Assembly (NCBI GenBank): GCA_025356595.1
Contig: JANXSQ010000011.1
Coordinates: 1-54,494 of the forward strand
Origin: Janthinobacterium sp.
GTDB taxonomy: Bacteria; Pseudomonadota; Gammaproteobacteria; Burkholderiales; Burkholderiaceae_D
Direction of reading: 5' to 3'
Length of the DNA: 54,494 nt
In this document: positions 34,783-44,105 of the stretch, piece by piece
Position numbering within the stretch: position 1 is the first letter of the stretch
Layout: the number at the start of each line of letters is the position of its first letter
Notes under the pieces: generated by a model
Seen by the model: the letters and a program-made list of their open reading frames with translations, nothing else
Database searches by the model: none
What the model was told of the DNA's origin: nothing
Made by a program: the position numbers and the translations under genes

Positions 34783-37524
34783 ATGAACCATTCCCCCCTG
34801 ATGTCCGCCTCCCGTTTCTACCAGCGCTGGTTGGGCGCCGCCCCCGGGCGCGCCGAGAAGGTCGAACAACTGGCGCTGCAGCCGCTGCACCAGGCCGATT
34901 TCGCCGCCCTGCTGGCCCGGGAGGGCGAAGGCGGCCTGCCCCCGCCGCGCGCCATGCGGCGCCTGCGCAACCTGCTGGTGGCCGGCCTGATCCAGCGCGA
35001 CCTGGACGGCCTGGCCGACCTCGACGAGGTGGTGACGGCGATGACCGGCTTCGCCGACTTCGCCATCCAGACCCATCTGGCGGCGCTGATGGAGGAGGCG
35101 GTGGCCGCCCACGGCATGCCGATCGGCCACGAATCGGGCCTGGCGCAGGAACTCATCGTGCTGGCCATGGGCAAGCAGGGCGGCGGCGAGTTGAACGTCT
35201 CCTCCGACATCGACCTGATCTTCGTCTACCCGGAGGACGGCGACACGGCCGCCGGCGCCGGCCAGCGGGCGCTGTCGAACCACGAGTTCTTCGTGCGCCT
35301 GGGCAAAAAGCTGATCGCCGCGCTGGCCGAGATCACCGAGGACGGCTTCACCTTCCGGGTCGACATGGCGCTGCGCCCGAACGGCGCCTCCGGGCCGCTG
35401 GCGGCGAGCCTGAACATGGTCGAGCAATACCTGATCGTCCAGGGCCGCGAATGGGAGCGCTACGCCTGGGTCAAGGCGCGCGCCGTCAGCGGCACGCCGG
35501 CCGACATCGCCGCGCTGGACGCCATCGTGCGCCCCTTCGTGTTCCGCCGCTACCTCGATTTCGGCGTCATCGACGCCATCCGCAATATGCACGGGCAGAT
35601 CCGCGCCGAGGTCGACCGCCAGGAGCGCCTGCATCCGGACCGCAGCAACAACGTCAAGCTGGGCCGCGGCGGCATCCGCGAAATCGAATTCCTGGCGCAG
35701 GTCTTCCAGCTCATACGGGGCGGCCGCGAGGCGGCCCTGCGCGACCGTTCGACGCGCGCCACGCTGCGCGTGCTGGCCGAGAAATCCCTGCTATCGACGG
35801 AAATCGTCGAGCAATTGCTGGCATCCTACACCTTCCTGCGCAACCTCGAACACCGCCTGCAATACCTCGACGACGCCCAGACGCACACTCTGCCGGCCAA
35901 CGACGGCGACCGCCTGATCGTCGCCCGCATGATGGGCCTGGCCGACACGGCGACCCTGCTGGAGCAACTCGAGGCGCAGCGCAAGTTCGTCGCCGCCCAG
36001 TTCGACGAGATGTTCAGCGACAAAACCGCCGCCAACGACGAGGGCAATCTGGACCCGCAGGCCAGCAACGACAGCGGCGACCCGGACAACCGCGAAGCCA
36101 TCGAGGCGCGCTTCACGGCGCTGGGCTTCGCCGACCCGGACGCGGCGGCGCGGCGCCTGATCGGCACCTGGCAGGCGCCGCGCCTGCAGTCGCTGCCCGA
36201 GGCCAGCCGCAACCGCCTGGTGGCCCTGGTCAACGCGGCCCTGCCGCTGATCGCCAAGAACGCGCCGCGCAACGGCCCCGGCGACCAGTTGACGACCCTC
36301 GGGCGCCTGCTCGACTTCCTCGAGGCCATCGCCCGCCGCGCCGCCTATCTGTCGCTGCTGACGGAATACCCGCACACCCTGGAGCGCGTGGTGCTGATGG
36401 TCTGCGCCAGCGGCTGGGCCGCCAAATTCCTCACCCAGCACCCCATCCTGCTCGACGAGCTGCTCGACGCGCGCATCCGCAACGACGTGCCCGACCCGGC
36501 CGCGCTGGCGCTCGAGCTGCAGCAGCAACTCGACGCGGCCGCCGGCGACACCGAGCGGCAGATGGACATCCTGCGCGAAACCCACCACGCCCAGTTATTC
36601 CACTGGCTGGCGCAAGACCTGGCCGGCGACCTGACCGTGGAAAGGCTGGCCGACTACCTCTCCAGGCTGGCCGACATCATCGTCGCCGCTACCATCCAGG
36701 CGGCCTGGCAGGCGCTGGCCTCGCGCCACCGCGAGGTGCCGAAGTTCGCCGTGATCGCCTACGGCAAGCTGGGCGGCAAGGAACTCGGCTACGTCTCCGA
36801 CCTCGACGTCATCTTCCTCTTCGACGACGAGGACCAGGACGCGCCCGGCCTGTACGCCAAGCTGGCGCAGCGCTTCATCACCTGGATGACCTCGCACACC
36901 TCGGCCGGCATCCTGTTCGACGTCGACATCGCCCTGCGTCCGGACGGCGCCTCCGGCATGCTGGTGTCGAGCATCCAGGCCTTCGAGCGCTATCAGGCCA
37001 ATTCGGCCTGGGTGTGGGAACACCAGGCCTTGACGCGGGCGCGTTTCTGCGCCGGCGACGCCGCCATCGGCGCGCGCTTCGAGCAGATCCGCGAAGCGGT
37101 GCTGCGCAAGGAGCGCCCGGAAAACGGCGCGCTCAAGCAGGAGGTCATGGCGATGCGCCGCAAGATGCGCGAGGCGCATCCGAACCGCGGCGGCCAGTTC
37201 GACCTGAAGCAGGACGCCGGCGGCATGATCGACATCGAATTCATGGTCCAGTTCCTGGTGCTGCAGCACGCCCACCGCTACGCGCAACTGACGGCCAACA
37301 CCGGCAACATCGGCCTGCTGCGCCTGTGCGGCGAACTGGGCCTGATCGAGCCGGCGCTGGCGGCCAAGGTCGGCGACGCCTACCGCGCCCTGCGCAAGCT
37401 GCAGCACCAGATGCGCCTGCAGGGACAGGACCTGGCCCGGGTCGAGACGGCCCAGGTGGAAACGCACACGGCCAGCGTGCGCGCGCTGTGGGCCGCGCTG
37501 TTCGGCGAGAATGTTGCACAATAA
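34783..37524 (+). CDS. glnE: Bifunctional glutamine synthetase adenylyltransferase/deadenylase GlnE
   Basis: Controls glutamine synthetase by adding or removing AMP in response to PII. The 913-residue protein holds two nucleotidyltransferase domains, both intact. The N-terminal deadenylase has GGGELNVSSDIDLIFVYPEDGD near residues 130-150. The C-terminal adenylyltransferase has KLGGKELGYVSDLDVIFLFDDEDQD near residues 663-687. Each is followed by a helical regulatory segment (GRGGIREIEFLAQ and DAGGMIDIEFMVQ). The start ATG at 34783 has no clear Shine-Dalgarno; another ATG lies at 34801. The 194 bp upstream are shared with the divergent yhdP. Confidence 0.97.
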   Translation: MNHSPLMSASRFYQRWLGAAPGRAEKVEQLALQPLHQADFAALLAREGEGGLPPPRAMRRLRNLLVAGLIQRDLDGLADLDEVVTAMTGFADFAIQTHLAALMEEAVAAHGMPIGHESGLAQELIVLAMGKQGGGELNVSSDIDLIFVYPEDGDTAAGAGQRALSNHEFFVRLGKKLIAALAEITEDGFTFRVDMALRPNGASGPLAASLNMVEQYLIVQGREWERYAWVKARAVSGTPADIAALDAIVRPFVFRRYLDFGVIDAIRNMHGQIRAEVDRQERLHPDRSNNVKLGRGGIREIEFLAQVFQLIRGGREAALRDRSTRATLRVLAEKSLLSTEIVEQLLASYTFLRNLEHRLQYLDDAQTHTLPANDGDRLIVARMMGLADTATLLEQLEAQRKFVAAQFDEMFSDKTAANDEGNLDPQASNDSGDPDNREAIEARFTALGFADPDAAARRLIGTWQAPRLQSLPEASRNRLVALVNAALPLIAKNAPRNGPGDQLTTLGRLLDFLEAIARRAAYLSLLTEYPHTLERVVLMVCASGWAAKFLTQHPILLDELLDARIRNDVPDPAALALELQQQLDAAAGDTERQMDILRETHHAQLFHWLAQDLAGDLTVERLADYLSRLADIIVAATIQAAWQALASRHREVPKFAVIAYGKLGGKELGYVSDLDVIFLFDDEDQDAPGLYAKLAQRFITWMTSHTSAGILFDVDIALRPDGASGMLVSSIQAFERYQANSAWVWEHQALTRARFCAGDAAIGARFEQIREAVLRKERPENGALKQEVMAMRRKMREAHPNRGGQFDLKQDAGGMIDIEFMVQFLVLQHAHRYAQLTANTGNIGLLRLCGELGLIEPALAAKVGDAYRALRKLQHQMRLQGQDLARVETAQVETHTASVRALWAALFGENVAQ

Positions 37525-37620
37525 ATATACTTTCCGGGAAGGAATCCGTTATGATGTATTTGAGCAATACAGAGCGCCGCCGCTCGGCGCAGCGCCGATT
37601 CCCTTACCTGGAGACCGTCA

Positions 37621-38085
37621 ATGAAAGCATTTCTTAGCGCAGTGGCCAGCAGCCTTTGCATTCTCAGCCTGTCGGGCGCGGCGCTGGCCGCCGACAAGGG
37701 CACGGCCGACGAAGCCGTCGCCATGACCAAGAAGGCCGTGGCCCTGATCAAGTCGGCCGGCAAGGACAAGGCCTTCGCCGAAATCAACAATCCGGCCAAC
37801 GCCAGCTTCCACGACCGCGACCTCTACGTGTATGTCTACGACCTGCACGGCGTGACCCTGGCGCACGGCAACAACCCCAAGATGGTCGGCAAGAACCTGA
37901 TCGAGTTGAAGGACAACGAAGGCAAGGCCATCACCAAGACCCTGATCGAAACGGCCAACAGCCCGGCCGGCAAGGGCTGGGTCGAATTCAAATGGCCCAA
38001 TCCGGTGAGCAAGCTCATCGAGCAGAAAGCCGGCTACATCGAGAAGGTCGACAACATGATGGTCGGCTCGGGGATTTACAAGTAA
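37621..38085 (+). CDS. Small secreted single Cache-domain protein
   Basis: A 154-residue protein with a signal peptide (MKAFLSAVASSLCILSLSGA, cleaved after ALA-A). The remainder is one small-molecule-binding Cache domain of the sCache_2 type: DEAVAMTKKAVALIKSAGKDKAFAEI, LYVYVYDLHGVTLAHGNNP, GKNLIELKD and GWVEFKWPNP. There is no transmembrane output domain, so it is a free periplasmic binding protein, perhaps a partner of a chemoreceptor or kinase elsewhere. A CTGGAG ribosome-binding site lies 8 nt before the start. It lies 96 bp after glnE; the gap contains AT-rich sequence suited to a promoter. The ligand is unknown. Confidence 0.85.
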   Translation: MKAFLSAVASSLCILSLSGAALAADKGTADEAVAMTKKAVALIKSAGKDKAFAEINNPANASFHDRDLYVYVYDLHGVTLAHGNNPKMVGKNLIELKDNEGKAITKTLIETANSPAGKGWVEFKWPNPVSKLIEQKAGYIEKVDNMMVGSGIYK

Positions 38086-38133
38086 GTCCCGCGGCATGGA
38101 GTGGGCGGCCGGAAACGGTTATGATGTCTGCAG

Positions 38134-38895
38134 ATGCCCATCCAATACCTGTCCCATTTAAGCAGTGAAAAACGCGACCGCCGCTCGGATCTGCATCTGG
38201 GCTGCGTGCTCGCCTTCGTCGCCGGCGCGGTCAACGCCGGCGGCTTCCTGGCCATCGGCGGCTACACCTCGCACATGACCGGCATCGTCTCCGGCATGGC
38301 CGACGACCTGGCGCTGGGCAACGTTTCGGTGGCGCTGGCGGCGCTGGCGGCCTGGCTGGCCTTCATCAGCGGCGCGGCCACCACCGCCGTGCTGATCAAC
38401 TGGGCCCGGCGGCGCCGCCTGCGCAGCCAGTACGCCCTCAGCCTGCTGCTCGAAGCGCTTCTGTTATTAATCTTCGGCGTCGCCGGAACCTATCTGGCCG
38501 CGCTGCGCGACATATTGGCGCCGGTCACCGTTTTATTACTCTGCTACATCATGGGATTGCAAAACGCCATTATCACCAAGATATCCGGCGCCGTGATCCG
38601 CACCACCCATATCACCGGCATGTCGACCGATATCGGCATAGAACTGGGCAAGCTGTTTTATTACAACCGCAAACCCCTGCCGGAATTGGTGGTGCGCGCC
38701 AACCGCCAGAAACTCAAGATGCACGCGCTGCTGATTCTATTCTTCTTCACCGGCGGCATTACCGGCGCGCTCGGCTTTAAACACATCGGCTACTCCGCCA
38801 CCATCTTCCTCGCCGCCGCGTTGGCCATGCTGGCGGCCGGCCCCATCGCCCACGATATACGTCTGCTGTGGCGGTATCACCGTCGCCAAAGCTGA
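38134..38895 (+). CDS. YoaK/DUF1275 family membrane protein
   Basis: A 253-residue inner-membrane protein with six predicted helices. It has the family motif AGAVNAGGFLAIGGYTSHMTG near the N-terminus and GLQNAIITKISGAVIRTTHITG in the middle, followed by TDIGIELGKL. DUF1275 proteins are of unknown function, though the fold is transporter-like. The start ATG at 38134 lies 48 bp after the Cache-protein gene on the same strand. The C-terminus is a basic cytoplasmic tail (LLWRYHRRQS). It is the last intact gene before the IS30-disturbed region. Confidence 0.9.
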   Translation: MPIQYLSHLSSEKRDRRSDLHLGCVLAFVAGAVNAGGFLAIGGYTSHMTGIVSGMADDLALGNVSVALAALAAWLAFISGAATTAVLINWARRRRLRSQYALSLLLEALLLLIFGVAGTYLAALRDILAPVTVLLLCYIMGLQNAIITKISGAVIRTTHITGMSTDIGIELGKLFYYNRKPLPELVVRANRQKLKMHALLILFFFTGGITGALGFKHIGYSATIFLAAALAMLAAGPIAHDIRLLWRYHRRQS

Positions 38896-39518
38896 TACCA
38901 CGCCGCCCGTCGGCCGCAGCATCGCCCCATCCCACCCATCAGCAACGACGTCCGCACGACGAGGCGCCAACTCCGGCAAGGGCAGGGCTTGCCCATATCG
39001 AGCCAGAAATTGATGTGATTATGCTAAATATCAGCTTGGCGGAGGCGCGAGAGCCTGTCGCCCGGGCTGCCGGGCGGGTGGCGCACCTCTTGTTTAGGGA
39101 CGCGGCGTATCGTTGGCGATACCGCCGCGCCAGACGGCCGCAGGAGGTGCATCCGGCGCCATTGCGCCGCGCCGTCCAATAGCTGTCGTTATCAAAAAAC
39201 CGCCGCGCCATTCCATCAGCATGTTTTCGAGTGTTTAGATTGTTTGTGAATGGCAGCGCTGCGCGTTCCGGGCTCCCATCTGAATCACGAAAAGTATCGA
39301 TACGATTATTTTCATGCTTCGGCTTTCCAAGCCGGAAATATGAATCGCCGCATCGCGTCTTTTGTACGACGCTAAGCGATAAACAAACCCATTCCCGTCA
39401 AAATCGGCGTCCACCGGAATAAAAATACGATCATAAATATTTAAATGAAATCAATGCCAACGTGAACATCGCACGTGGCGGCGAGCGCCTCGCCGCCTTC
39501 GTCGGAATAACTGGGCGG
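38896..39518. other. Non-coding region left of the IS30 element
   Basis: About 620 bp without a supportable gene. The part at 39230-39470 is clearly AT-rich compared with the surrounding chromosome, suggesting a horizontally acquired or decaying remnant. The part at 39050-39155 is rich in inverted repeats (see hairpin). No protein family was recognised in any frame. Confidence 0.5.
39101..39129. other. Nested hairpin in the non-coding region
   Basis: CGCGGCGTATCG, loop TTGG, CGATACCGCCGCG, an 11-12-bp stem with a one-base bulge. It is nested within an outer repeat GCACCTC (39083-39089) / GAGGTGC (39144-39150). It could be a structured RNA, a palindromic mobile repeat or a decayed terminator. 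Confidence 0.5.
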
Positions 39519-40604
39519 TTTCAAATTCCAAGTGCAACACTGGGTTAATGAACAGTATTCGTCGGATGTTGTAGCAGGGCTATGTGCTGAGTATAAACGA
39601 CCAGCGGCGATTCAAATCCAAGCCTGGCCCGAGGGCGCGTATTGAGCGAGAGCGCAATGGCATCCAATTCGTCCTGGGAGTAAATCGACAGGTCGGATCC
39701 TTTGGGCATGTACTGGCGCAACAGGCCATTGGTGTTCTCGTTGGAGCCGCGTTGCCAGGGGCTGTGCGGGTCGGCGAAGTAGATCTGCACGCCGGTGCGC
39801 TCGGTCAGTGTTTTGTGGCCGTGCATCTCGCGGCCCTGGTCGTAGGTCATGGTTTTGCGCATCGCCGCCGGCTCGCGGTTGAGGACGGCGGAGAAGCTAT
39901 CGACGACGGCCTTGGTGGTGGCGTTGTCCATCTTGGCCAGCACGACGAAGCCGGTCGTGCGTTCGACCAGCGTGCCCACCGACGAGCGGTTGCCGGCCCC
40001 CTTGATCAGGTCGCCCTCCCAATGGCCGGGGATGAGGCGCTCCTCGATCTCAGGGGGACGGATATGGATGCTCTGCATGTCCGGGATCTGGCCGCGACGG
40101 TCGGTGCCACGGCTGCGCGGCTTGCGCACCTGGTTGTGGTGGCGCAGGCAGGCGATCAGTTCGCGCTTGAGCTCGCCGCGCGGATGCAAATAGATGGCGT
40201 TGTAGATGGTCTCGTGGGACACGGTTTTCTCAGGGTTGTCTGGCCATAGGAGCCGCAGTTTGCGCGCTATTTGCTGTGGCGACCAGAAGAGTCTGAGCTG
40301 ATGCCGAACGACTTCGAGCAGGACGCTGCCGGCCTGGAGTTTAGCCATGCGCCGAGGCACTGCCCGGCGGGCTTGGCATTGCAAATGCGCCCGGTTGGCA
40401 TCGTAGACACCGGCGCCGGCGGTGCGCTTGATTTCACGGCCAATCGTGCTGGCCGAACGACAAAGGCGTTTAGCAATGGACCGAATGGAGCACAGGTCGT
40501 CGCGCATGGTCATGACGACTGCGCGCTCCTGGGTAGTCAGATGTTTGTAGATTTTCGCCATGGCGGCACCTTACAGGAGAAGGTGTTGCACTTGGTCTTT
40601 GAGA
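39519..40604 (-). mobile_element. IS30-family insertion sequence, complete
   Basis: A single transposase gene bounded by terminal inverted repeats. The left end is 39519-39540 (TTTCAAATTCC then AAGTGCAACAC). The right end is 40583-40604, whose complement reads TCTCAAAGACC then AAGTGCAACAC; 19 of 22 bases match. The element is about 1.09 kb, in the family range. A few more bases outside (GGGC on both sides) also match, so the true ends may lie slightly further out. A short target-site duplication could not be fixed. Confidence 0.88.
39545..40561 (-). CDS. IS30-family DDE transposase
   Basis: A 338-residue transposase, full length and apparently functional. It has an N-terminal helix-turn-helix (LTTQERAVVMTMRDDLCSIRS, then CRSASTIGREIKR), a second DNA-binding region (WSPQQIARKLRLLWP), and the IS30 core. 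The DDE residues are visible: Asp in GHWEGDLIKGAGNRSS, Asp in MTYDQGREMHGHK, Glu in SPWQRGSNENTNGLLRQYMP, followed by the signature KGSDLS. The start ATG at 40561 lies 22 bp inside the right inverted repeat. No frameshift is needed for expression. Confidence 0.96.
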   Translation of the reverse strand: MAKIYKHLTTQERAVVMTMRDDLCSIRSIAKRLCRSASTIGREIKRTAGAGVYDANRAHLQCQARRAVPRRMAKLQAGSVLLEVVRHQLRLFWSPQQIARKLRLLWPDNPEKTVSHETIYNAIYLHPRGELKRELIACLRHHNQVRKPRSRGTDRRGQIPDMQSIHIRPPEIEERLIPGHWEGDLIKGAGNRSSVGTLVERTTGFVVLAKMDNATTKAVVDSFSAVLNREPAAMRKTMTYDQGREMHGHKTLTERTGVQIYFADPHSPWQRGSNENTNGLLRQYMPKGSDLSIYSQDELDAIALSLNTRPRARLGFESPLVVYTQHIALLQHPTNTVH

Positions 40605-41010
40605 ATGCCCTGGAACGCGGGTCCCGCCAGGGTCATCTACGCTGACCTGGCCGGGAGACGATCCGTACCGGCAGCCCCGCCCGCCAACCGCGAGCGCTCC
40701 AGTTGGCGGCAATTGCGCGCACGCGACAAACTCTCCGACTGCGGCGAAACGGTGGCGACGCCGGCCGCGCGCGGCCTGTTTGGGCAGCGGTTCCGCTCGC
40801 GCCCGTAGCCCGCCGGCGGGTGGCCGGCGGCATAAAAAAACGGCGCGGCATGGCAAGATTGCCACGCCGCGCCGTCCGGGTGCGGGTCGCCAAGCGCTCC
40901 GCCATTCAAGATGACTGGTGTCATGCCGCGCTCTTGTGAGCGCATAAAAATGCGCGCCAGGAACACAACACGAAACTAAGATTCGCGGCCCGGACAGGCG
41001 CCAGCGTCAA
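40605..41010. other. Region between the IS30 element and the broken TonB receptor
   Basis: About 400 bp. A plus-strand frame continues from the IS end to a stop at 40808 (NAGPARVIYADLAGRRS and onward), but it matches no family I recognise and could be chance. The receptor's terminator lies at 40834-40873. Nothing else was identified. Confidence 0.4.
40834..40873 (-). terminator. Intrinsic terminator of the TonB receptor gene
   Basis: Stem CGGCGCGGC-A-TGGC / GCCA-C-GCCGCGCCG with a 6-nt loop (13 paired bases, one A-C mismatch) and a run of seven T residues in minus sense. Confidence 0.88.
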
Positions 41011-43803
41011 CTAGAATTTGTACTCAGCACCCACTTTCATCGTGCGTGGACGCAGCTTGTAGCCACCATTCAGATCGATCGGCAGTTGCTGGTCAAACAC
41101 GTTATTGATGATCATCGACAGACGCAGGTTTTTGATGCCCGTGTAAGCGACGTTCACGTCGGTGCGCCAGTCGGCGCCGATGCGGCAAGGCAGCGTGTCG
41201 GTGATATCGCGACGGCAAGCGGCTTCTCCGAAGCTATCGAAATCCGTTTCGTCGGAATTCAAGGCCGTGCCCGACACATAGTTGACGCGCGTGCCGACCG
41301 TCCACGGACCTTGGTTCCAGGCTGCGCTCAGCACCGAGGTGACGCGTGGCGACTGGTACAACCCGATCGTGTTCGGGCGATAGGCGTTCGCATCGACGTC
41401 CCACGAACGCAGCTTCAGTCCGATCGTCGTGGCCAGGCCAACGGTGATCTTGCCGGTACTGCTATCGCCGAAACGACCGGTGATGTCCAGATCGATACCG
41501 GAGGATTCGGTTTTCCCGAAATTCTCATAGCTCAACATCAGGGATTGGATGCTGCCCGAGGTGAAGGCCAGATTCGCGCCCGGCTTGAGTGCATTGGCGC
41601 GGTCGGTCAGACGGCGGTCGGTGATGCTGACTTCATTCCGCTTCAACTTGTCCGAATAGCCCGGTTGGTCTTCGCGCGCCAGTACATACGGCACATCGCG
41701 GTAGGCGATCTCATTCTTACGCTCGATCTTGAAGTAATCGATCGCTATGCTGATGTTCTTGACCGGCTCCAGCACCATACCCAGCGTGATGCTGCGCGAG
41801 GTTTCCGGCTTCAGGTCCGAGCTCGAGGAAATCATCGCCGGCACCGACGTCAGACAACCGGAGTTGTACGCCGTCGCCGCATCGTTTTGGTCGGCTTTGT
41901 CGCCGCCCTTCAGGATGTTGCGGACTTCCGTGGCCGTCGCGCAACGCTTTGGATCCTTCGTGTTGTTGAAGAAACCGGTCACGCCGACTTGGCCCAGGGT
42001 TTCCGGAATGTTCGGCGCGCGGAAGCCACCGGCGGTTGTGGCGCGGAACATCAGCTCAGGTGTCACGGTCCAGCGTGCACCCAGCTTAGGCGAGACGTGG
42101 CCGGAGAAGCCCGGGGCCTTGTCGTAACGCAAGGCACCGTTCAACTCCAGGCTTTTCAGCACCGGCGCATTCAATTCCATGAACACGGCGCTCAGGTCGC
42201 GCGAACCGTCGATGAGCAGGGAGCCGCGGTTGATGATTTCCGCGTTCATGATGTTGTCGGTCGACTTGATGCTCATCTTCTCCTGGCGCAGTTCACCGCC
42301 GACTGCCAGCGAAAGCGGACCACCCGGCAGCGTCATCAACTCGCCGCTGATGCGGCCGTCGACAAAGTTTTGCGACACATTTGCATCGGTGCCCGTGACA
42401 GGGAACATTCGGGCCAGCAGCTCAGGACTGTTCGGGCCACCAATTTTGTACTCGCCGCTGGCGACCGCCGCCGGCAGCACGGTGCGGTCCGGGCCGTGGT
42501 CGCGCACCTTGCCGGTGCTGCTGGTGCGACCTGCGGCCACTTGCCAATCTCAAGCACCGAAGGTACCTTCCAGCCCGGCCATCGCGCGGTACTGGCTGGC
42601 CTCGGACGGGGCGGACCACATGCTGTCGTCATCCATGAAGCGGTAGTCGATACCAACCGGGTAATTGAAGGGGTTGGCTGGATTGCCCACGGCAAGTTTT
42701 GGTTTGGTGACGTTTTGCGATTTCTTGGCGTTGCCGTCGAACCAGGTCCACGGCGAACCCGCCGCCATGCCAAATGGCAGCGAGCGGTAGTCGGTGCGCG
42801 TCTTCGAGTACGAGAACTCGCCGAAGGCCTGCAGCGTGTCGGAAATTTTCAGGCGCGCGCCGCTGAAGAAGTTCAAGCGCTCCGCGCCATCCGACGAGTT
42901 GATCAAACCGTTCAAGTCGTTCGCGCACAAGCCGCCCTGCACGCGGTCAGCCGGGCAGCTGGCGACCGCCTGGCGAATTTTCGGGTGCGGGTTTGCGCCG
43001 CCCTGGGCCGGCTCGTTTATATTGCCCGGGAAGGAGGTAAAGCTGACGTTGCCGAACGAGGGGACGACGAACTCTTTGTGCCAGCCCGGGTACTCATTCA
43101 TCACATCGGCCTGCGAATAGCCCTTGCGCTTATACGCTTCCAGATTGGCGAAGACGTTGAAGCGGTCCTTCTCCAGGTCACCGTAGCCGGCGATCACGCC
43201 GACCAGCGGCTGCTTGCCGATCTGCGGGCTGACGCCTTGCTTGTAGCTCGCGCTCAAGCCGATACCTTGGTAGCCTTTGCGGGTAATGATGTTGATCACG
43301 CCGGCCATGGCATCCGAACCGTAGATGGCGGAGGCGCCATCCTTCAGCACTTCGATACGGTCGATAATGTCGGTCGGAATCGAATCGACGTTGACGAAGG
43401 TCTCTTTGCCGCCGTCGGCGAAAGCGAAGTTCGAGATACGTCGGCCATTCACCAAGACCAGGGTCGCGCCCTTGCCCAAGCCGCGCATGGACGCGCCGGA
43501 GGCGCCGGCGGCGAAGCCGGTACGACCGCCGTCGTCCTTCAGGGCGGTGGTATCAAACGCGGTCAGCGTGTCGAGGACGTCGCGCACGGTGCTCGCGCCG
43601 GTCGCCTGGATTTCTTCGCGGCGAATCACGGTCACCGGCGAAGCGGTTTCAGAGGCGATGCGCTTGATGTTCGAGCCGGTCACCACCACTTTTTGTATAT
43701 TTTCGTCGTTCGCAGGCGCGGTCTGCGCCATTGCGTACTGCGAGGATACCAAGGTCAAGGCCACGGCCATGACGCTTTTCTTCAGGACTAATTGTTTTTT
43801 CAA
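41011..43803 (-). pseudogene. TonB-dependent receptor interrupted by an in-frame TGA
   Basis: A receptor of 930 codon positions in a single reading frame. Codons 1-417 encode the signal peptide (MKKQLVLKKSVMAVALTLVS, ending YAMAQ), TonB box (KVVVTGSNIKR), plug (MRGLGKGATLVLVNGRRI, DGASAIYGSDAMAG) and early barrel. Codon 418 (42550-42552) is TGA. The frame then continues without shift as DWQVAAGRTSSTGKVR to the aromatic C-terminal strand (MKVGAEYKF). The normal motif here is very probably GTFGAWDWQVA, so a Trp TGG became TGA. The rest shows no decay, so the event is recent, or a sequencing error, or read through at low level. It has its own terminator at 40834-40873. An IS30 element lies about 400 bp downstream. 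Confidence 0.9.
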
Positions 43804-44105
43804 AACTCTCTCCTCAGATGATATTTTTTGTAAAAATATTAACTATTTATATTGTATGCGCGATTCATAGTTGATCGTGCTCGAGAAGTTTCTCACAATC
43901 CCTGTCTAATTAAAAAGAAATTGTGACTTTTTAAAAATATTGCAAATTTTGTTGCCTTAACACAATTGCCATTGATATTTTCTATCTACAACTCTATATT
44001 CGGCCTTGACAATACCCGTCTCCGTTACCCCTCCCCAAAAAACTCTATGCCTCAGGGCAAAAAAAAACGCCCCTAAGGGCGTTTTGCAAGACTGTCCGCG
44101 ACGAC
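43804..44105. other. AT-rich promoter region of the TonB receptor and end of gapA
   Basis: About 300 bp, strongly AT-rich at 43800-43990, with no gene. It contains the gapA terminator (44059-44085) and must hold the receptor's promoter. An A/T-rich leader with CTCTCTCC (GGAGAGAG in minus sense, 43808-43815) supplies the receptor's ribosome-binding site. Confidence 0.6.
44059..44085 (-). terminator. Intrinsic terminator of gapA
   Basis: In minus sense AAAACGCCC, a 4-nt loop, GGGCGTTTT followed by further T residues (plus-strand A-run from 44059). It stands 20 bp after the gapA stop codon. Confidence 0.93.

Noticed and set aside
40605-40808. Open plus-strand frame running out of the IS30 right end
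   Set aside because: It has no start outside the element and no recognisable family; composition alone can explain it.
42541-42560. Frameshift or selenocysteine codon in the TonB receptor
   Set aside because: The two parts are in the same frame, so there is no frameshift. TonB receptors are not selenoproteins and a Trp codon is expected at this position.
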